This document shows, piece after piece, positions 42,983 to 50,768 of a stretch of 64,000 nt of DNA. The notes beneath the pieces were generated by a model that had not been told where the DNA came from, searched no databases, and worked only from the letters and a program-made list of their open reading frames with translations. How positions within the stretch are numbered: position 1 is the stretch's first letter; every line of letters starts with the position of its first letter. The position numbers and the translations under genes are program-made. This stretch comes from Halalkalibacter alkaliphilus (GTDB lineage: Bacteria; Bacillota; Bacilli; Bacillales; Bacillaceae_D), in assembly GCF_023555415.1 (NCBI RefSeq), contig NZ_JAKRYL010000003.1, positions 124,001 to 188,000 of the forward strand, written 5' to 3'.

Positions 42983-44008
42983 ATGAGTAAAGTAAAAGTT
43001 GGGGTTATTGGTTGTGGAAGTATTGCAAAGCATCGTCATTTACCGGAGTATGCAAATAATTCTGAGGTAGAAATTGTAGCTGTTTGTGACATCGTAGAAG
43101 AGCGAGTCCATGAATTAGCAAAAGTTTATAGTGCGAAGGCTTATACAAATTACGAAGAGTTACTTTCAAATCCAGAAGTCGATGCAATAAGTGTTTGTAC
43201 ACCAAACTACTTACATGCTCCTATCTCAATTGCTGCGTTGAAAGCAGGAAAGCATGTCCTTTGCGAAAAGCCGATGGCAACTTCACGTGAAGATGCGGAA
43301 AAAATGATTGAGGCTTCAAAAGAAAATAATAAAAAATTAATGATTGCACATAACCAACGTTTTGTTCCTTCACATCAAAAGGCAAGACAATTAATTGAAG
43401 CAGGTGAAGTAGGGAAAATTTATAGCTTCCGCACAGCATTTGGCCATGGTGGTCCTGAAGGCTGGAGTGCAGATGGAAGTGAGAGCTGGTTCTTTAAAAA
43501 GGAAGAAGCATTTATTGGTGCCATGGGTGACCTCGGTGTTCATAAAACCGATTTGTTACGCTTTGTTCTTGGAGAAGAATTTGTAGAAGTAGGCGCATTT
43601 ATTGAAACAAGTGCAAAGCAAAACGCAGATGTAGATGATACAGCGGTATGTGTACTTAAAACAGAAAGCGGCATTATCGGAACTCTTGCTGCTAGCTGGT
43701 CATATGTAGCGGGTGAAGACAATTCAACAATTATTTACGGGGAAAAAGCGATTTTGCGTTTAGAAGATGATCCCGTTAACTCTTTAATCGTTCAATATAA
43801 AAATGGTGAAGTTGTTAAGTATGAGCTAGGCGGTATTCAAACAAACGAAGCTGGTGGTCAAAACAATACACAAGTAATTGATCAGTTTGTGAGTGCAATT
43901 ATAGAAGACAAGGCCGTTCCTGTCTCAGGAGAAGAGGGAATGAAATCTCTTCAAGTCGTACTAGCAGCTTTAGAGTCAAATGAAACGAAACGAATTACTA
44001 GCTTGTAA
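42983..44008 (+). CDS. Gfo/Idh/MocA oxidoreductase 1
   Basis: A 341-aa NAD(P)-dependent sugar dehydrogenase. The Rossmann motif GCGSIA is at 10-15, the catalytic Lys in CEKPMAT is Lys96, and the Asp/His pair of 'MGDLGVHKTD' is Asp183/His187. ATG at 42983 follows GGGGGAATTGTAC; an in-frame TTG lies 6 bp upstream. It is second in an operon with ThuA, another Gfo/Idh enzyme and an IolE-like barrel. I do not see specific similarity to inositol 2-dehydrogenase (IolG), although that enzyme is missing from the iol cluster and this family includes it. Confidence 0.9.
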   Translation: MSKVKVGVIGCGSIAKHRHLPEYANNSEVEIVAVCDIVEERVHELAKVYSAKAYTNYEELLSNPEVDAISVCTPNYLHAPISIAALKAGKHVLCEKPMATSREDAEKMIEASKENNKKLMIAHNQRFVPSHQKARQLIEAGEVGKIYSFRTAFGHGGPEGWSADGSESWFFKKEEAFIGAMGDLGVHKTDLLRFVLGEEFVEVGAFIETSAKQNADVDDTAVCVLKTESGIIGTLAASWSYVAGEDNSTIIYGEKAILRLEDDPVNSLIVQYKNGEVVKYELGGIQTNEAGGQNNTQVIDQFVSAIIEDKAVPVSGEEGMKSLQVVLAALESNETKRITSL

Positions 44009-44023
44009 TTGAGGGAGCATGAT

Positions 44024-45082
44024 ATGCAAAAACTTAGAATGGGAATCATTGGAGCGGGTGGGATTGCTCAGGATCGTCATATCCCTGCCTATCAACTTAT
44101 TTCAGACAGAGTCTCAATAGAAGCTATTTGTGATGTGAATCTAGATACAGCGAAAGCTGCTGCAGAAAAGTTTGACATTCCTAAAGTCTATTCTGACTAC
44201 TGGGACCTTTTTAGTGAGGTAGATGCTGTTACTATTTGTACGCCAAATAAGTTTCATGCCGAAATTACCATTGCAGCACTTGAAGCGGGAGTTCATGTTC
44301 TTTGTGAGAAGCCAATGGCTATGAGTGCGGATGAATGTAATGCAATGATTGAAGCGGCAAATGAATCAGGCAAAGTTCTGTCTATTGGCTATCACTACCG
44401 CTTTATGAAAGAATCACAGGCTGCAAAAAAGGTCATCTTAGAACAGGAAATTGGTGAACCGATTGTAGCAAGAGCACAAGCGCTAAGAAGACGCAAGGTT
44501 CCGGGCTGGGGTGTATTTACGAATAAAGAGCTCCAGGGTGGCGGGAGCTTGATAGACTGGGGCTGTCACTTTTTAGATTTATCACTTTGGTTGCTTGGCA
44601 ATCCAAAACCAGTTCAAGTAATGGGAAAAGCGTATAATCACCTTAGTAAAATTCCTGGTCAAGTGAATGAGTGGGGAGGCTTTGATCATGAAACATTTGA
44701 TGTAGATGATCATGTTACAGCCTATATTACGTTTGAAAATGGTGCAACCATGTTGTTTGAAACATCCTGGGCAGCAAATATTAAAGAAGATGTAGAAAGT
44801 GTTAGTATTTCGGGCTTACAAGGCGGTATTGACTTGTTTCCGTTTGAACTTAATCAAGCAAAACACGGGATGCTTTTAAATAGTCAATCGACCTGGATTC
44901 CAGGTGAAGACAATCCAGGTCTCGCGCAAGTTAGTAATTTCGTAGACACGTGTTTAGGTATGGATGAGCTTATTGTAAAGCCAGAAGAAGCAATGCAAGT
45001 GTCTCAAATTATCGATGCAATATACAAAAGCAGTGAAACAGGTCAAAGTGTAAAGATAGAAAATAGGGAGGACTTTGTATGA
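44024..45082 (+). CDS. Gfo/Idh/MocA oxidoreductase 2
   Basis: A 352-aa NAD(P)-dependent sugar dehydrogenase, related to but clearly distinct from its neighbour. The dinucleotide motif GAGGIA is at 10-15, Lys96 in CEKPMAM, and Asp178/His182 in 'IDWGCHFLDL'. ATG at 44024 follows TTGAGGGAGC. Its stop overlaps the start of the next gene by 4 bp (ATGA), so the two are translationally coupled. Two such enzymes in one operon suggest oxidation at one step and reduction at another, recycling cofactor. Confidence 0.9.
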   Translation: MQKLRMGIIGAGGIAQDRHIPAYQLISDRVSIEAICDVNLDTAKAAAEKFDIPKVYSDYWDLFSEVDAVTICTPNKFHAEITIAALEAGVHVLCEKPMAMSADECNAMIEAANESGKVLSIGYHYRFMKESQAAKKVILEQEIGEPIVARAQALRRRKVPGWGVFTNKELQGGGSLIDWGCHFLDLSLWLLGNPKPVQVMGKAYNHLSKIPGQVNEWGGFDHETFDVDDHVTAYITFENGATMLFETSWAANIKEDVESVSISGLQGGIDLFPFELNQAKHGMLLNSQSTWIPGEDNPGLAQVSNFVDTCLGMDELIVKPEEAMQVSQIIDAIYKSSETGQSVKIENREDFV

Positions 45083-46047
45083 AGGTAGGCGTATTTACTG
45101 TATTGTTTTCTCAAAAGAAATTTGAGGAAATGCTAGATTATGTCAAGGACGCTGGAGTAAAAGCTGTAGAAATTGGTACGGGGGGCTATCCTGGAAACGC
45201 TCATTGTGATATAGATAACCTTCTAGAAAGTGAAGAGTTACGTAAAGAATATATGGAGAAGGTAACGTCACGCGGTTTAGAGATTAGTGCGTTCAGTTGC
45301 CATGGGAATCCAATTTCCCCAGATGAGGCTTTTGCGAAGGAATCACATGAGGCTTTGGTAAAAACAATCAAGCTAGCTAGCTTGATGGGAGTTCCTGTTG
45401 TCAACTGTTTCTCTGGTACGGCTGGAGATCATGATGGCGCAAAATATCCAAACTGGCCTGTCACTCCTTGGCCAAATGAATATGGCGATATTTTAAAGTG
45501 GCAATGGGAAGAAAAACTCATTCCTTATTGGAAGGAATGGGGGCAGTTTGCGAAGGATCATAATGTAAAAATTGGGTTAGAGCTTCATGGTGGCTTCTTA
45601 GTTCATACTCCATACACGTTATTAAAGTTAAGAGAAGAAACATGTGATGCAATTGGAGCAAATCTTGATCCAAGTCATTTATGGTGGCAAGGAATTGATC
45701 CTGTCGCCGCTATCAAAATTTTAGGGAAAGAAAATGCTATTCATCACTTTCATGCAAAAGACACATATATTGATCAGGATAACGTAAATATGTATGGGTT
45801 AATCGATATGCAGCCATACGGAGAAGTTCAAACGAGAGCTTGGACGTTTAGATCTGTTGGTTGTGGTCATAGTGTTCAAGAGTGGTCAGATATGATTAGC
45901 GCCCTCAGAACATATGGATATGATTATGTTGTAAGTATTGAGCATGAAGACCCAATTATGTCGATTGAAGAAGGATTTGCAAGAGCGGTTAAAAACCTTA
46001 ACTCAGTCGTAATTGAAGAAAAGCCATCTGATATGTGGTGGGTGTAA
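45079..46047 (+). CDS. IolE-like sugar phosphate isomerase/epimerase family TIM barrel
   Basis: A 322-aa AP-endonuclease-2-type TIM barrel. Likely metal ligands are Glu168 ('GLELHGG'), Asp197 or His200 ('NLDPSHLWW'), His225 ('HHFHAKD') and Glu288 ('SIEHEDP'). The family includes epimerases, dehydratases and lyases acting on keto-sugars. It is translationally coupled to the second Gfo/Idh gene. Recently described 3-keto-glycoside lyases and C-glycoside deglycosidases use such barrels after Gfo/Idh oxidation, which fits this gene order. The actual activity is inferred, not shown. Confidence 0.85.
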   Translation: MKVGVFTVLFSQKKFEEMLDYVKDAGVKAVEIGTGGYPGNAHCDIDNLLESEELRKEYMEKVTSRGLEISAFSCHGNPISPDEAFAKESHEALVKTIKLASLMGVPVVNCFSGTAGDHDGAKYPNWPVTPWPNEYGDILKWQWEEKLIPYWKEWGQFAKDHNVKIGLELHGGFLVHTPYTLLKLREETCDAIGANLDPSHLWWQGIDPVAAIKILGKENAIHHFHAKDTYIDQDNVNMYGLIDMQPYGEVQTRAWTFRSVGCGHSVQEWSDMISALRTYGYDYVVSIEHEDPIMSIEEGFARAVKNLNSVVIEEKPSDMWWV

Positions 46048-46060
46048 AAATTCTACGGTA

Positions 46061-46089
46061 AAGGATACTGGAAACGGTGTCCTTTTGCC
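46061..46089 (+). terminator. Terminator after the IolE-like gene
   Basis: AAGGATACTG (46061-46070), GAAA tetraloop, CGGTGTCCTT (46075-46084), then TTGCC. A stable stem but a short U-run. Confidence 0.6.
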
Positions 46090-46191
46090 GATTAAAATAA
46101 TTTATTAAAGAGTTATCTAAACATTCATCGTTATGTGATAGGATAATAGTATCGGCTACATAACAAAAAAATAGGATAGGGATGGGTACAT

Positions 46192-47160
46192 GTGGAAAAT
46201 AAATGGCTAGTTGGTGTAGATATTGGCGGTACGACAATTAAAATGGCGTTCTTAAATCAGGATGGAGAAATTGTATCGAAATGGGAAATTGATACAGATA
46301 CGACTCAAAATGGACAACAAATTCCTACTGATATAGCAAGGTCGATTGAGGAAAAATTAGAAGAGTTAGACCAATCGAAAAGTAATTTGGCAGGGCTAGG
46401 AATCGGTGCTCCTGGGCCGGTTAACTTTGCGACTGGAGCAATTGAAGTAGCTGTTAATTTAGGTTGGAAGAACTTCCCGCTCAAAGAACTCTTAGAGAAA
46501 GAGAGCGGTTTGCCAGTTGTTGTTGACAATGACGCGAATCTTGCAGCTCTAGGAGAAATGTGGACAGGTGCTGGTGAGGGTGCTAATGATTTAATCTTTG
46601 TCACATTAGGAACAGGAGTAGGAGGCGGTATCATCTCTAATGGGAAAATTATCCATGGGGTGAACGGAGCCGGAGGAGAAATAGGACATATTACATCGAT
46701 TATCGAAGGTGGCGCCCGTTGCAACTGTGGGAAAGATGGCTGTCTAGAAACGATTGCTTCAGCAACAGGTATTGTTCGTCTAGCAATAGAAGCACTACAA
46801 GAAACGGATACAAATAGCCAACTTAGAGATTACTACGAAGAACATAAAACAGTAACAGCCAAACTCGTTCTTGATGCTGCAAAAGAAAATGATGAAGTTG
46901 CAAAACGAGTAATGAATCAAGTTACTTTATATTTAGGGCTTGCTTTGGCTAATTTAGCGAATGGACTTAACCCAGAGAAGATCGTTATTGGCGGAGGGGT
47001 ATCAAAGGCTGGAGAGACGTTATTAGCCCCAATAAAAGAACAATTCTCACGTTTTGCGTTTCCAAAAGTGTTAGAAGGTGCCGAGTTGACGATTGCAACA
47101 CTTGGAAATGATGCCGGTGTAATAGGCGGAGCTTGGTTAGCAAAAACGAAATTAACATAA
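46192..47160 (+). CDS. glcK: ROK-family glucokinase
   Basis: A 322-aa ATP-dependent glucokinase closely resembling B. subtilis GlcK (321 aa). It has the phosphate motif 'GVDIGGTTIKMAF', 'DNDANLAALGE', 'VTLGTGVGGGII', and the zinc-binding ROK signature 'CNCGKDGCLE'. The C-terminus is 'LGNDAGVIGGAWLAK'. The start is GTG at 46192, following a GGATGGG site. It would phosphorylate the free glucose released by the alpha-glucosidases and by the neighbouring pathways. It is outside the operator array operon, behind a hairpin. Confidence 0.93.
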   Translation: MENKWLVGVDIGGTTIKMAFLNQDGEIVSKWEIDTDTTQNGQQIPTDIARSIEEKLEELDQSKSNLAGLGIGAPGPVNFATGAIEVAVNLGWKNFPLKELLEKESGLPVVVDNDANLAALGEMWTGAGEGANDLIFVTLGTGVGGGIISNGKIIHGVNGAGGEIGHITSIIEGGARCNCGKDGCLETIASATGIVRLAIEALQETDTNSQLRDYYEEHKTVTAKLVLDAAKENDEVAKRVMNQVTLYLGLALANLANGLNPEKIVIGGGVSKAGETLLAPIKEQFSRFAFPKVLEGAELTIATLGNDAGVIGGAWLAKTKLT

Positions 47161-47176
47161 GTAATTTAATAGACAT

Positions 47177-47207
47177 AAATCCCCTTAACAGTTCGTTAAG
47201 GGGATTT
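47177..47207. terminator. Bidirectional terminator between glcK and msmX
   Basis: AAATCCCCTTAAC and GTTAAGGGGATTT form a perfect 13-bp stem with loop AGTTC, serving both convergent genes. Confidence 0.85.
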
Positions 47208-47215
47208 GATTTATT

Positions 47216-48316
47216 TTATTTAATTCTTAATTCACTTTCGATATCAAAGAAGTGTACTTTGTTCATATCGAATGCTAGATCAACTTTTTGTCCCATCTTT
47301 ACATCAGAACGAGCATCGATACGAGCGATAAAGTCTTGACCATCAACTTTAGAATAAAGGTATGATTCCGCACCTAATAACTCAGATACATCAACAGTTG
47401 CTGTCAACTTTGTCTCAGGAGATGATTCTAGGAATAGAAGTTCATCATGGATGTCCTCAGGACGAACTCCAAGGATTATTTCTTTATTAATATAGTTTCT
47501 TTCTTTTAACGTTTTTAACTTCCCTTCAGGTACTTTAACTTGTACGTCTCCCATTTTAAAGAAACCATCAGCAGTAAGTGAACCCTTAAAGAAGTTCATT
47601 GCCGGAGATCCAATAAATCCACCAACAAAGACATTATCTGGATTGTCATATACTTCTTTTGGTGTACCAACTTGTTGAATGATTCCGTCTTTCATAATAA
47701 CGATTCGAGACGCCATTGTCATCGCTTCAGTTTGGTCATGTGTTACATAAATTGTTGTTGTTTGTAAGCGTTTGTGTAATTTCGTAATTTCGGCACGCAT
47801 TTGTACACGAAGCTTAGCATCTAAGTTTGATAACGGCTCATCCATTAAGAACACTTGAGGATCACGAACGATTGCTCGTCCTAAAGCAACACGTTGGCGC
47901 TGACCACCAGACATTGCTTTTGGCTTACGTTCTAGCATTTCTGTTAAACCTAGAATTTTAGCTGCATCTTTTACTCTTCTATCAATTTCATCCTTTTTAA
48001 ATTTACGTAGTTTTAAACCGAACGCCATATTATCATATACATTCATATGAGGGTAAAGAGCGTAGTTTTGGAATACCATTGCGATATCACGGTCTTTTGG
48101 TGCAACATCATTTACGCGACGGTCGCCGATATAAAGGTCTCCTTTAGAGATATCCTCAAGTCCTGCAATCATACGTAACGTTGTAGACTTACCACAACCT
48201 GATGGACCAACGAATACGACAAACTCTTTATCTTGAATATGCAAATTAAAATCAGTAACAGCGGTTACATCCCCATCATAAATCTTGTAAACATTATCTA
48301 ATCTAATTTCACCCAT
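47216..48316 (-). CDS. msmX: Multitask sugar ABC transporter ATPase
   Basis: A 366-aa ATPase of the MalK/UgpC/MsmX group (B. subtilis MsmX is 365 aa). Walker A GPSGCGKST is at 37-45, with 'MSGGQRQRVALGRA', 'LMDEPLSNLDAKLR' and a C-terminal OB-fold regulatory domain. I use the ATG at 48316 after GGAGAGATCGAC. The frame is open for 36 more codons, but that extension overlaps a cre-like site. MsmX-type proteins energise several CUT1 importers in trans. With no ATPase in the malEFG operon 17 kb away, it is the probable partner. Confidence 0.95.
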   Translation of the reverse strand: MGEIRLDNVYKIYDGDVTAVTDFNLHIQDKEFVVFVGPSGCGKSTTLRMIAGLEDISKGDLYIGDRRVNDVAPKDRDIAMVFQNYALYPHMNVYDNMAFGLKLRKFKKDEIDRRVKDAAKILGLTEMLERKPKAMSGGQRQRVALGRAIVRDPQVFLMDEPLSNLDAKLRVQMRAEITKLHKRLQTTTIYVTHDQTEAMTMASRIVIMKDGIIQQVGTPKEVYDNPDNVFVGGFIGSPAMNFFKGSLTADGFFKMGDVQVKVPEGKLKTLKERNYINKEIILGVRPEDIHDELLFLESSPETKLTATVDVSELLGAESYLYSKVDGQDFIARIDARSDVKMGQKVDLAFDMNKVHFFDIESELRIK

Positions 48317-48363
48317 GTCGATCTCTCCTTTGAATATCTTTAATATAGATAAAGTGTAACGCT

Positions 48364-48377
48364 TGTAACCGTTTTCG
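48364..48377 (-). promoter_or_regulatory. cre-like site upstream of msmX
   Basis: TGTAACCGTTTTCG (plus-strand reading) matches 13 of 14 cre positions and lies 48 bp before the msmX start, in the 112-bp gap to the PucR-type regulator. Confidence 0.5.
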
Positions 48378-48428
48378 TATACGGTAAAAGTGCATAAAAA
48401 AGAATGCATTGTTTTTGTGCACAATGCA

Positions 48429-49337
48429 TTAATGGATGTTTTTTTCTATTAATAGTGATAGATAGATGGAAACAGCGCTTCGAAAATGTCGAATATCAAC
48501 TCCGGTCTTTTCAATGAATTTATCAACCCGATATTGTAATGTATTTCGATGTAAATATAGTTTTTTAGCAGCGAGAGAGACATTCATATTGCAATCCAAA
48601 TAGACTTTGATAGTTTGAATTAAATCAGGATCCTCAATAACTTGGTTTAATGTCTGTTCTTTCATTTTAACTAGAGTGTCAGGGCGAGTCTCTCCGATAA
48701 GCAGGAATGGAAGTACTTCTGCTCCTTTATATACCTTTTTTTTGTCTATCTGTTTAATCGTTTGGAAATTAGATTTTTCCCAATAATAACGGGTATTTGC
48801 CTCAGCTATTGTTACATTGCTAATTCCTATATACATCACGATCTCTAAAAAAAAGTCACTGATGATATTATCAACGATGGATTCAAATAAATTCTCAATT
48901 GTATCTGTCATTTTTGGATCAAGATCAATGACCACTCCTGATGATTCGTTTTCCCATAGAATGATTGTTTTTGAAGGAAACATATTTCTGATGGCCTCTG
49001 TAAATGCTTCCCGTTCTTGAAGTTCATCTTTTAATTGAAAGTAAACAAAGCGGAACGTTTCACCATTATGACGTTCTGGTTTGACTTCACTTCCTTTAAA
49101 TAGGATGGATGACCAATATTCCTCTTCAGGCGTTCTAGGGGAAAATTCTTTTTGTTTCGGTAAAGGAGTTAGGAAAATATTTAATAGGTCAAGTTCTTTT
49201 TCATGCATAAGGTCTATTGGAAAACCAATCGTTACGTTATCGGGTGTTTTGAACCAATAAAAGTTGTCATCGTATGTAATGTGATCATGACCGACGATGA
49301 AGATATCTCCAAAATGAGCTTTAAGCTTGTCTAACAT
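48429..49337 (-). CDS. PucR/CdaR-type transcriptional regulator
   Basis: A 302-aa regulator ending in the PucR-type helix-turn-helix 'NVSLAAKKLYLHRNTLQYRVDKFIEKTG' (quoted region about residues 252-280, partial). The N-terminal part has no recognisable domain but resembles the central regions of CdaR-like activators. ATG at 49337 has AAAGGA 11 bp upstream. It lies directly upstream of msmX on the same strand, so it may regulate or be co-transcribed with it. The effector is unknown. Confidence 0.82.
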   Translation of the reverse strand: MLDKLKAHFGDIFIVGHDHITYDDNFYWFKTPDNVTIGFPIDLMHEKELDLLNIFLTPLPKQKEFSPRTPEEEYWSSILFKGSEVKPERHNGETFRFVYFQLKDELQEREAFTEAIRNMFPSKTIILWENESSGVVIDLDPKMTDTIENLFESIVDNIISDFFLEIVMYIGISNVTIAEANTRYYWEKSNFQTIKQIDKKKVYKGAEVLPFLLIGETRPDTLVKMKEQTLNQVIEDPDLIQTIKVYLDCNMNVSLAAKKLYLHRNTLQYRVDKFIEKTGVDIRHFRSAVSIYLSLLIEKNIH

Positions 49338-49512
49338 GAATGATCAAATTCCTTTCAAGGTTTAACTTGAAATAAGTATAACAATCTTACAGAACAATAT
49401 AAAGGTAACATAAGCATTCCACTATAAGTTAGAAGAAAGAAATGATAGAGATATACTCAAATGAAAAAGCTCTTTTCTATAGTTAGGCACTAAAAAATAA
49501 AAATTAAGAGAC

Positions 49513-49546
49513 CACTGAAAAGGTAAAAACTGTACCTTTTTCAGTG
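49513..49546. terminator. Hairpin of the CACTGAAAAGGT family
   Basis: CACTGAAAAGGTA pairs with TACCTTTTTCAGTG. Its sequence matches the hairpins at 19583 and 53619. It lies between the YjcZ-type gene and the PucR gene, both on the minus strand. The rest of 49338-49612 shows nothing else. Confidence 0.65.
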
Positions 49547-49612
49547 CCTCCCAATTAACCTTAATTCAGTGCCGTTCTCTAAATCAGCCTTTTTATTTTG
49601 GCTTTGAAAAAA

Positions 49613-49765
49613 TTACTTACACCAACTTACACCTAGGATAATAAGCAAAATGACTAGCACTACAATTAGTGCGAAGCCAAAGCCAAATCCTGGGCGGGGT
49701 GTTGGGGGACAACAAAATCCACTGTACCCGCCATATCCGCCGTACCATGGACTATAGTAACCCAT
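49613..49765 (-). CDS. YjcZ-family sporulation peptide
   Basis: A 50-aa protein starting MGYYSPWYGGYGGYSGFCC, a Gly/Tyr-rich head, followed by a Pro-rich turn and a hydrophobic membrane helix 'FGFALIVVLVILLIILG', ending in WCK. This pattern is that of the small YjcZ/SscA-like proteins made in sporulating Bacillus. AAGGTGG stands 8 bp before the ATG. The exact role is unknown; some family members help spore assembly. Confidence 0.85.
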   Translation of the reverse strand: MGYYSPWYGGYGGYSGFCCPPTPRPGFGFGFALIVVLVILLIILGVSWCK

Positions 49766-49989
49766 AACTCACACCACCTTTCAGGAGGGTTACTACACAC
49801 TATGCATTTGTACTAACTTTAGAGCTAGGTAAGAGTGGAATTTAACAAATATTATTGCTTCCCTTATTCAGTGGCTTTTAGAATAGTTTTGCTAGTATTT
49901 TTAGTTCCTTTCATTTGTTTGAACTTTCCATGTATGATACTCTTTTTTGGAAAACTCTACCGCACAATAAAAAATAGGAGAGAAATGAT

Positions 49990-50664
49990 ATGTTAGAAAA
50001 AGACAAGATAAAAAAGCAAATATTAGATGCGTTTCAGTTTAGACATGCAACAAAAGTATTCGATCCAGATAAAGTTATTTCCGATGATGACTTTCAGTTC
50101 ATATTAGAAACAGGAAGACTATCTCCAAGTTCCATTGGACTTGAACCTTGGAAGTTTGTCATCCTGCAAAATAAAGAGATGAGAGAAAAGTTAAGAGAGA
50201 TCGCTTGGGGAGCTGGTGGTCAATTACCGACAGCTAGTCATTTTGTTATTATTTTAGCTCGTACAAGTAAAGATGTCAGGTATGACTCTAATTATATTAC
50301 GAATCATTTTAGAACCGTGAAGAACGCTCCTGAAAAGGTCGTTAGAGAGCTTCCAGCTCGATACCAAAATTTCCAAGAAAATTTTGGTTTATTGACGACT
50401 GAACGTACCATCTTTGATTGGTCATGTAAACAAACGTATATTGCGTTAGGAAATATGTTAACCGCTGCTGCACAAATAGGAATAGATTCTTGTCCAATTG
50501 AAGGCTTTAACTATAAGCTTGTTCATAAGTTTCTAAAAGAACAAGGCTTATTAGAAGATGGTCATTTCGACGTCTCGGTTATGGCCGCCTTTGGATATAG
50601 AAAGGATGAGCCAAGACCAAAGACTAGAAAAGAATTAAATGATATTGTTACATGGATTAAATAA
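49990..50664 (+). CDS. NAD(P)H-dependent nitroreductase family protein
   Basis: A 224-aa FMN-dependent oxidoreductase of the NfsB/YfkO-type nitroreductase fold. 'RHATKVFDPDKVI' and 'ETGRLSPSSIGLEPWKF' near the N-terminus contact FMN. 'QTYIALGNMLTAAAQIGIDSCPIEGFN' is the dimer/cofactor region, and 'VMAAFGYRKDEPRPKTRK' ends the fold (each quoted in part). ATG at 49990 follows AGGAGAGAAATGAT. Likely roles are reduction of quinones, nitro compounds or aldehydes; the substrate is not determinable. It is monocistronic. Confidence 0.9.
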   Translation: MLEKDKIKKQILDAFQFRHATKVFDPDKVISDDDFQFILETGRLSPSSIGLEPWKFVILQNKEMREKLREIAWGAGGQLPTASHFVIILARTSKDVRYDSNYITNHFRTVKNAPEKVVRELPARYQNFQENFGLLTTERTIFDWSCKQTYIALGNMLTAAAQIGIDSCPIEGFNYKLVHKFLKEQGLLEDGHFDVSVMAAFGYRKDEPRPKTRKELNDIVTWIK

Positions 50665-50730
50665 GGTATGTCTAAAAGTATTTGAGAACTACTTCTAAAT
50701 GGAAAGAAGGGTGTCTCAATAGACAGGACT

Positions 50731-50768
50731 AGGGTGAATCAGAAGATCAAAATCTTTGGTTCACCCCT
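50731..50768. terminator. Hairpin between the nitroreductase and ligD
   Basis: AGGGTGAATCAGAAGAT pairs with ATCTTTGGTTCACCCCT with one bulge. The ligD stop codon lies inside the right arm. There is no U-run on either side. A lone left arm of the recurrent hairpin (GGGTGTCTCAATAG, about 50709-50722) precedes it. Confidence 0.55.

Noticed and set aside
42983-44008. Calling the first Gfo/Idh enzyme IolG
   Set aside because: The fold is right and iolG is missing from the iol block, but I see no IolG-specific sequence, and the operon partners point to glycoside rather than inositol chemistry.
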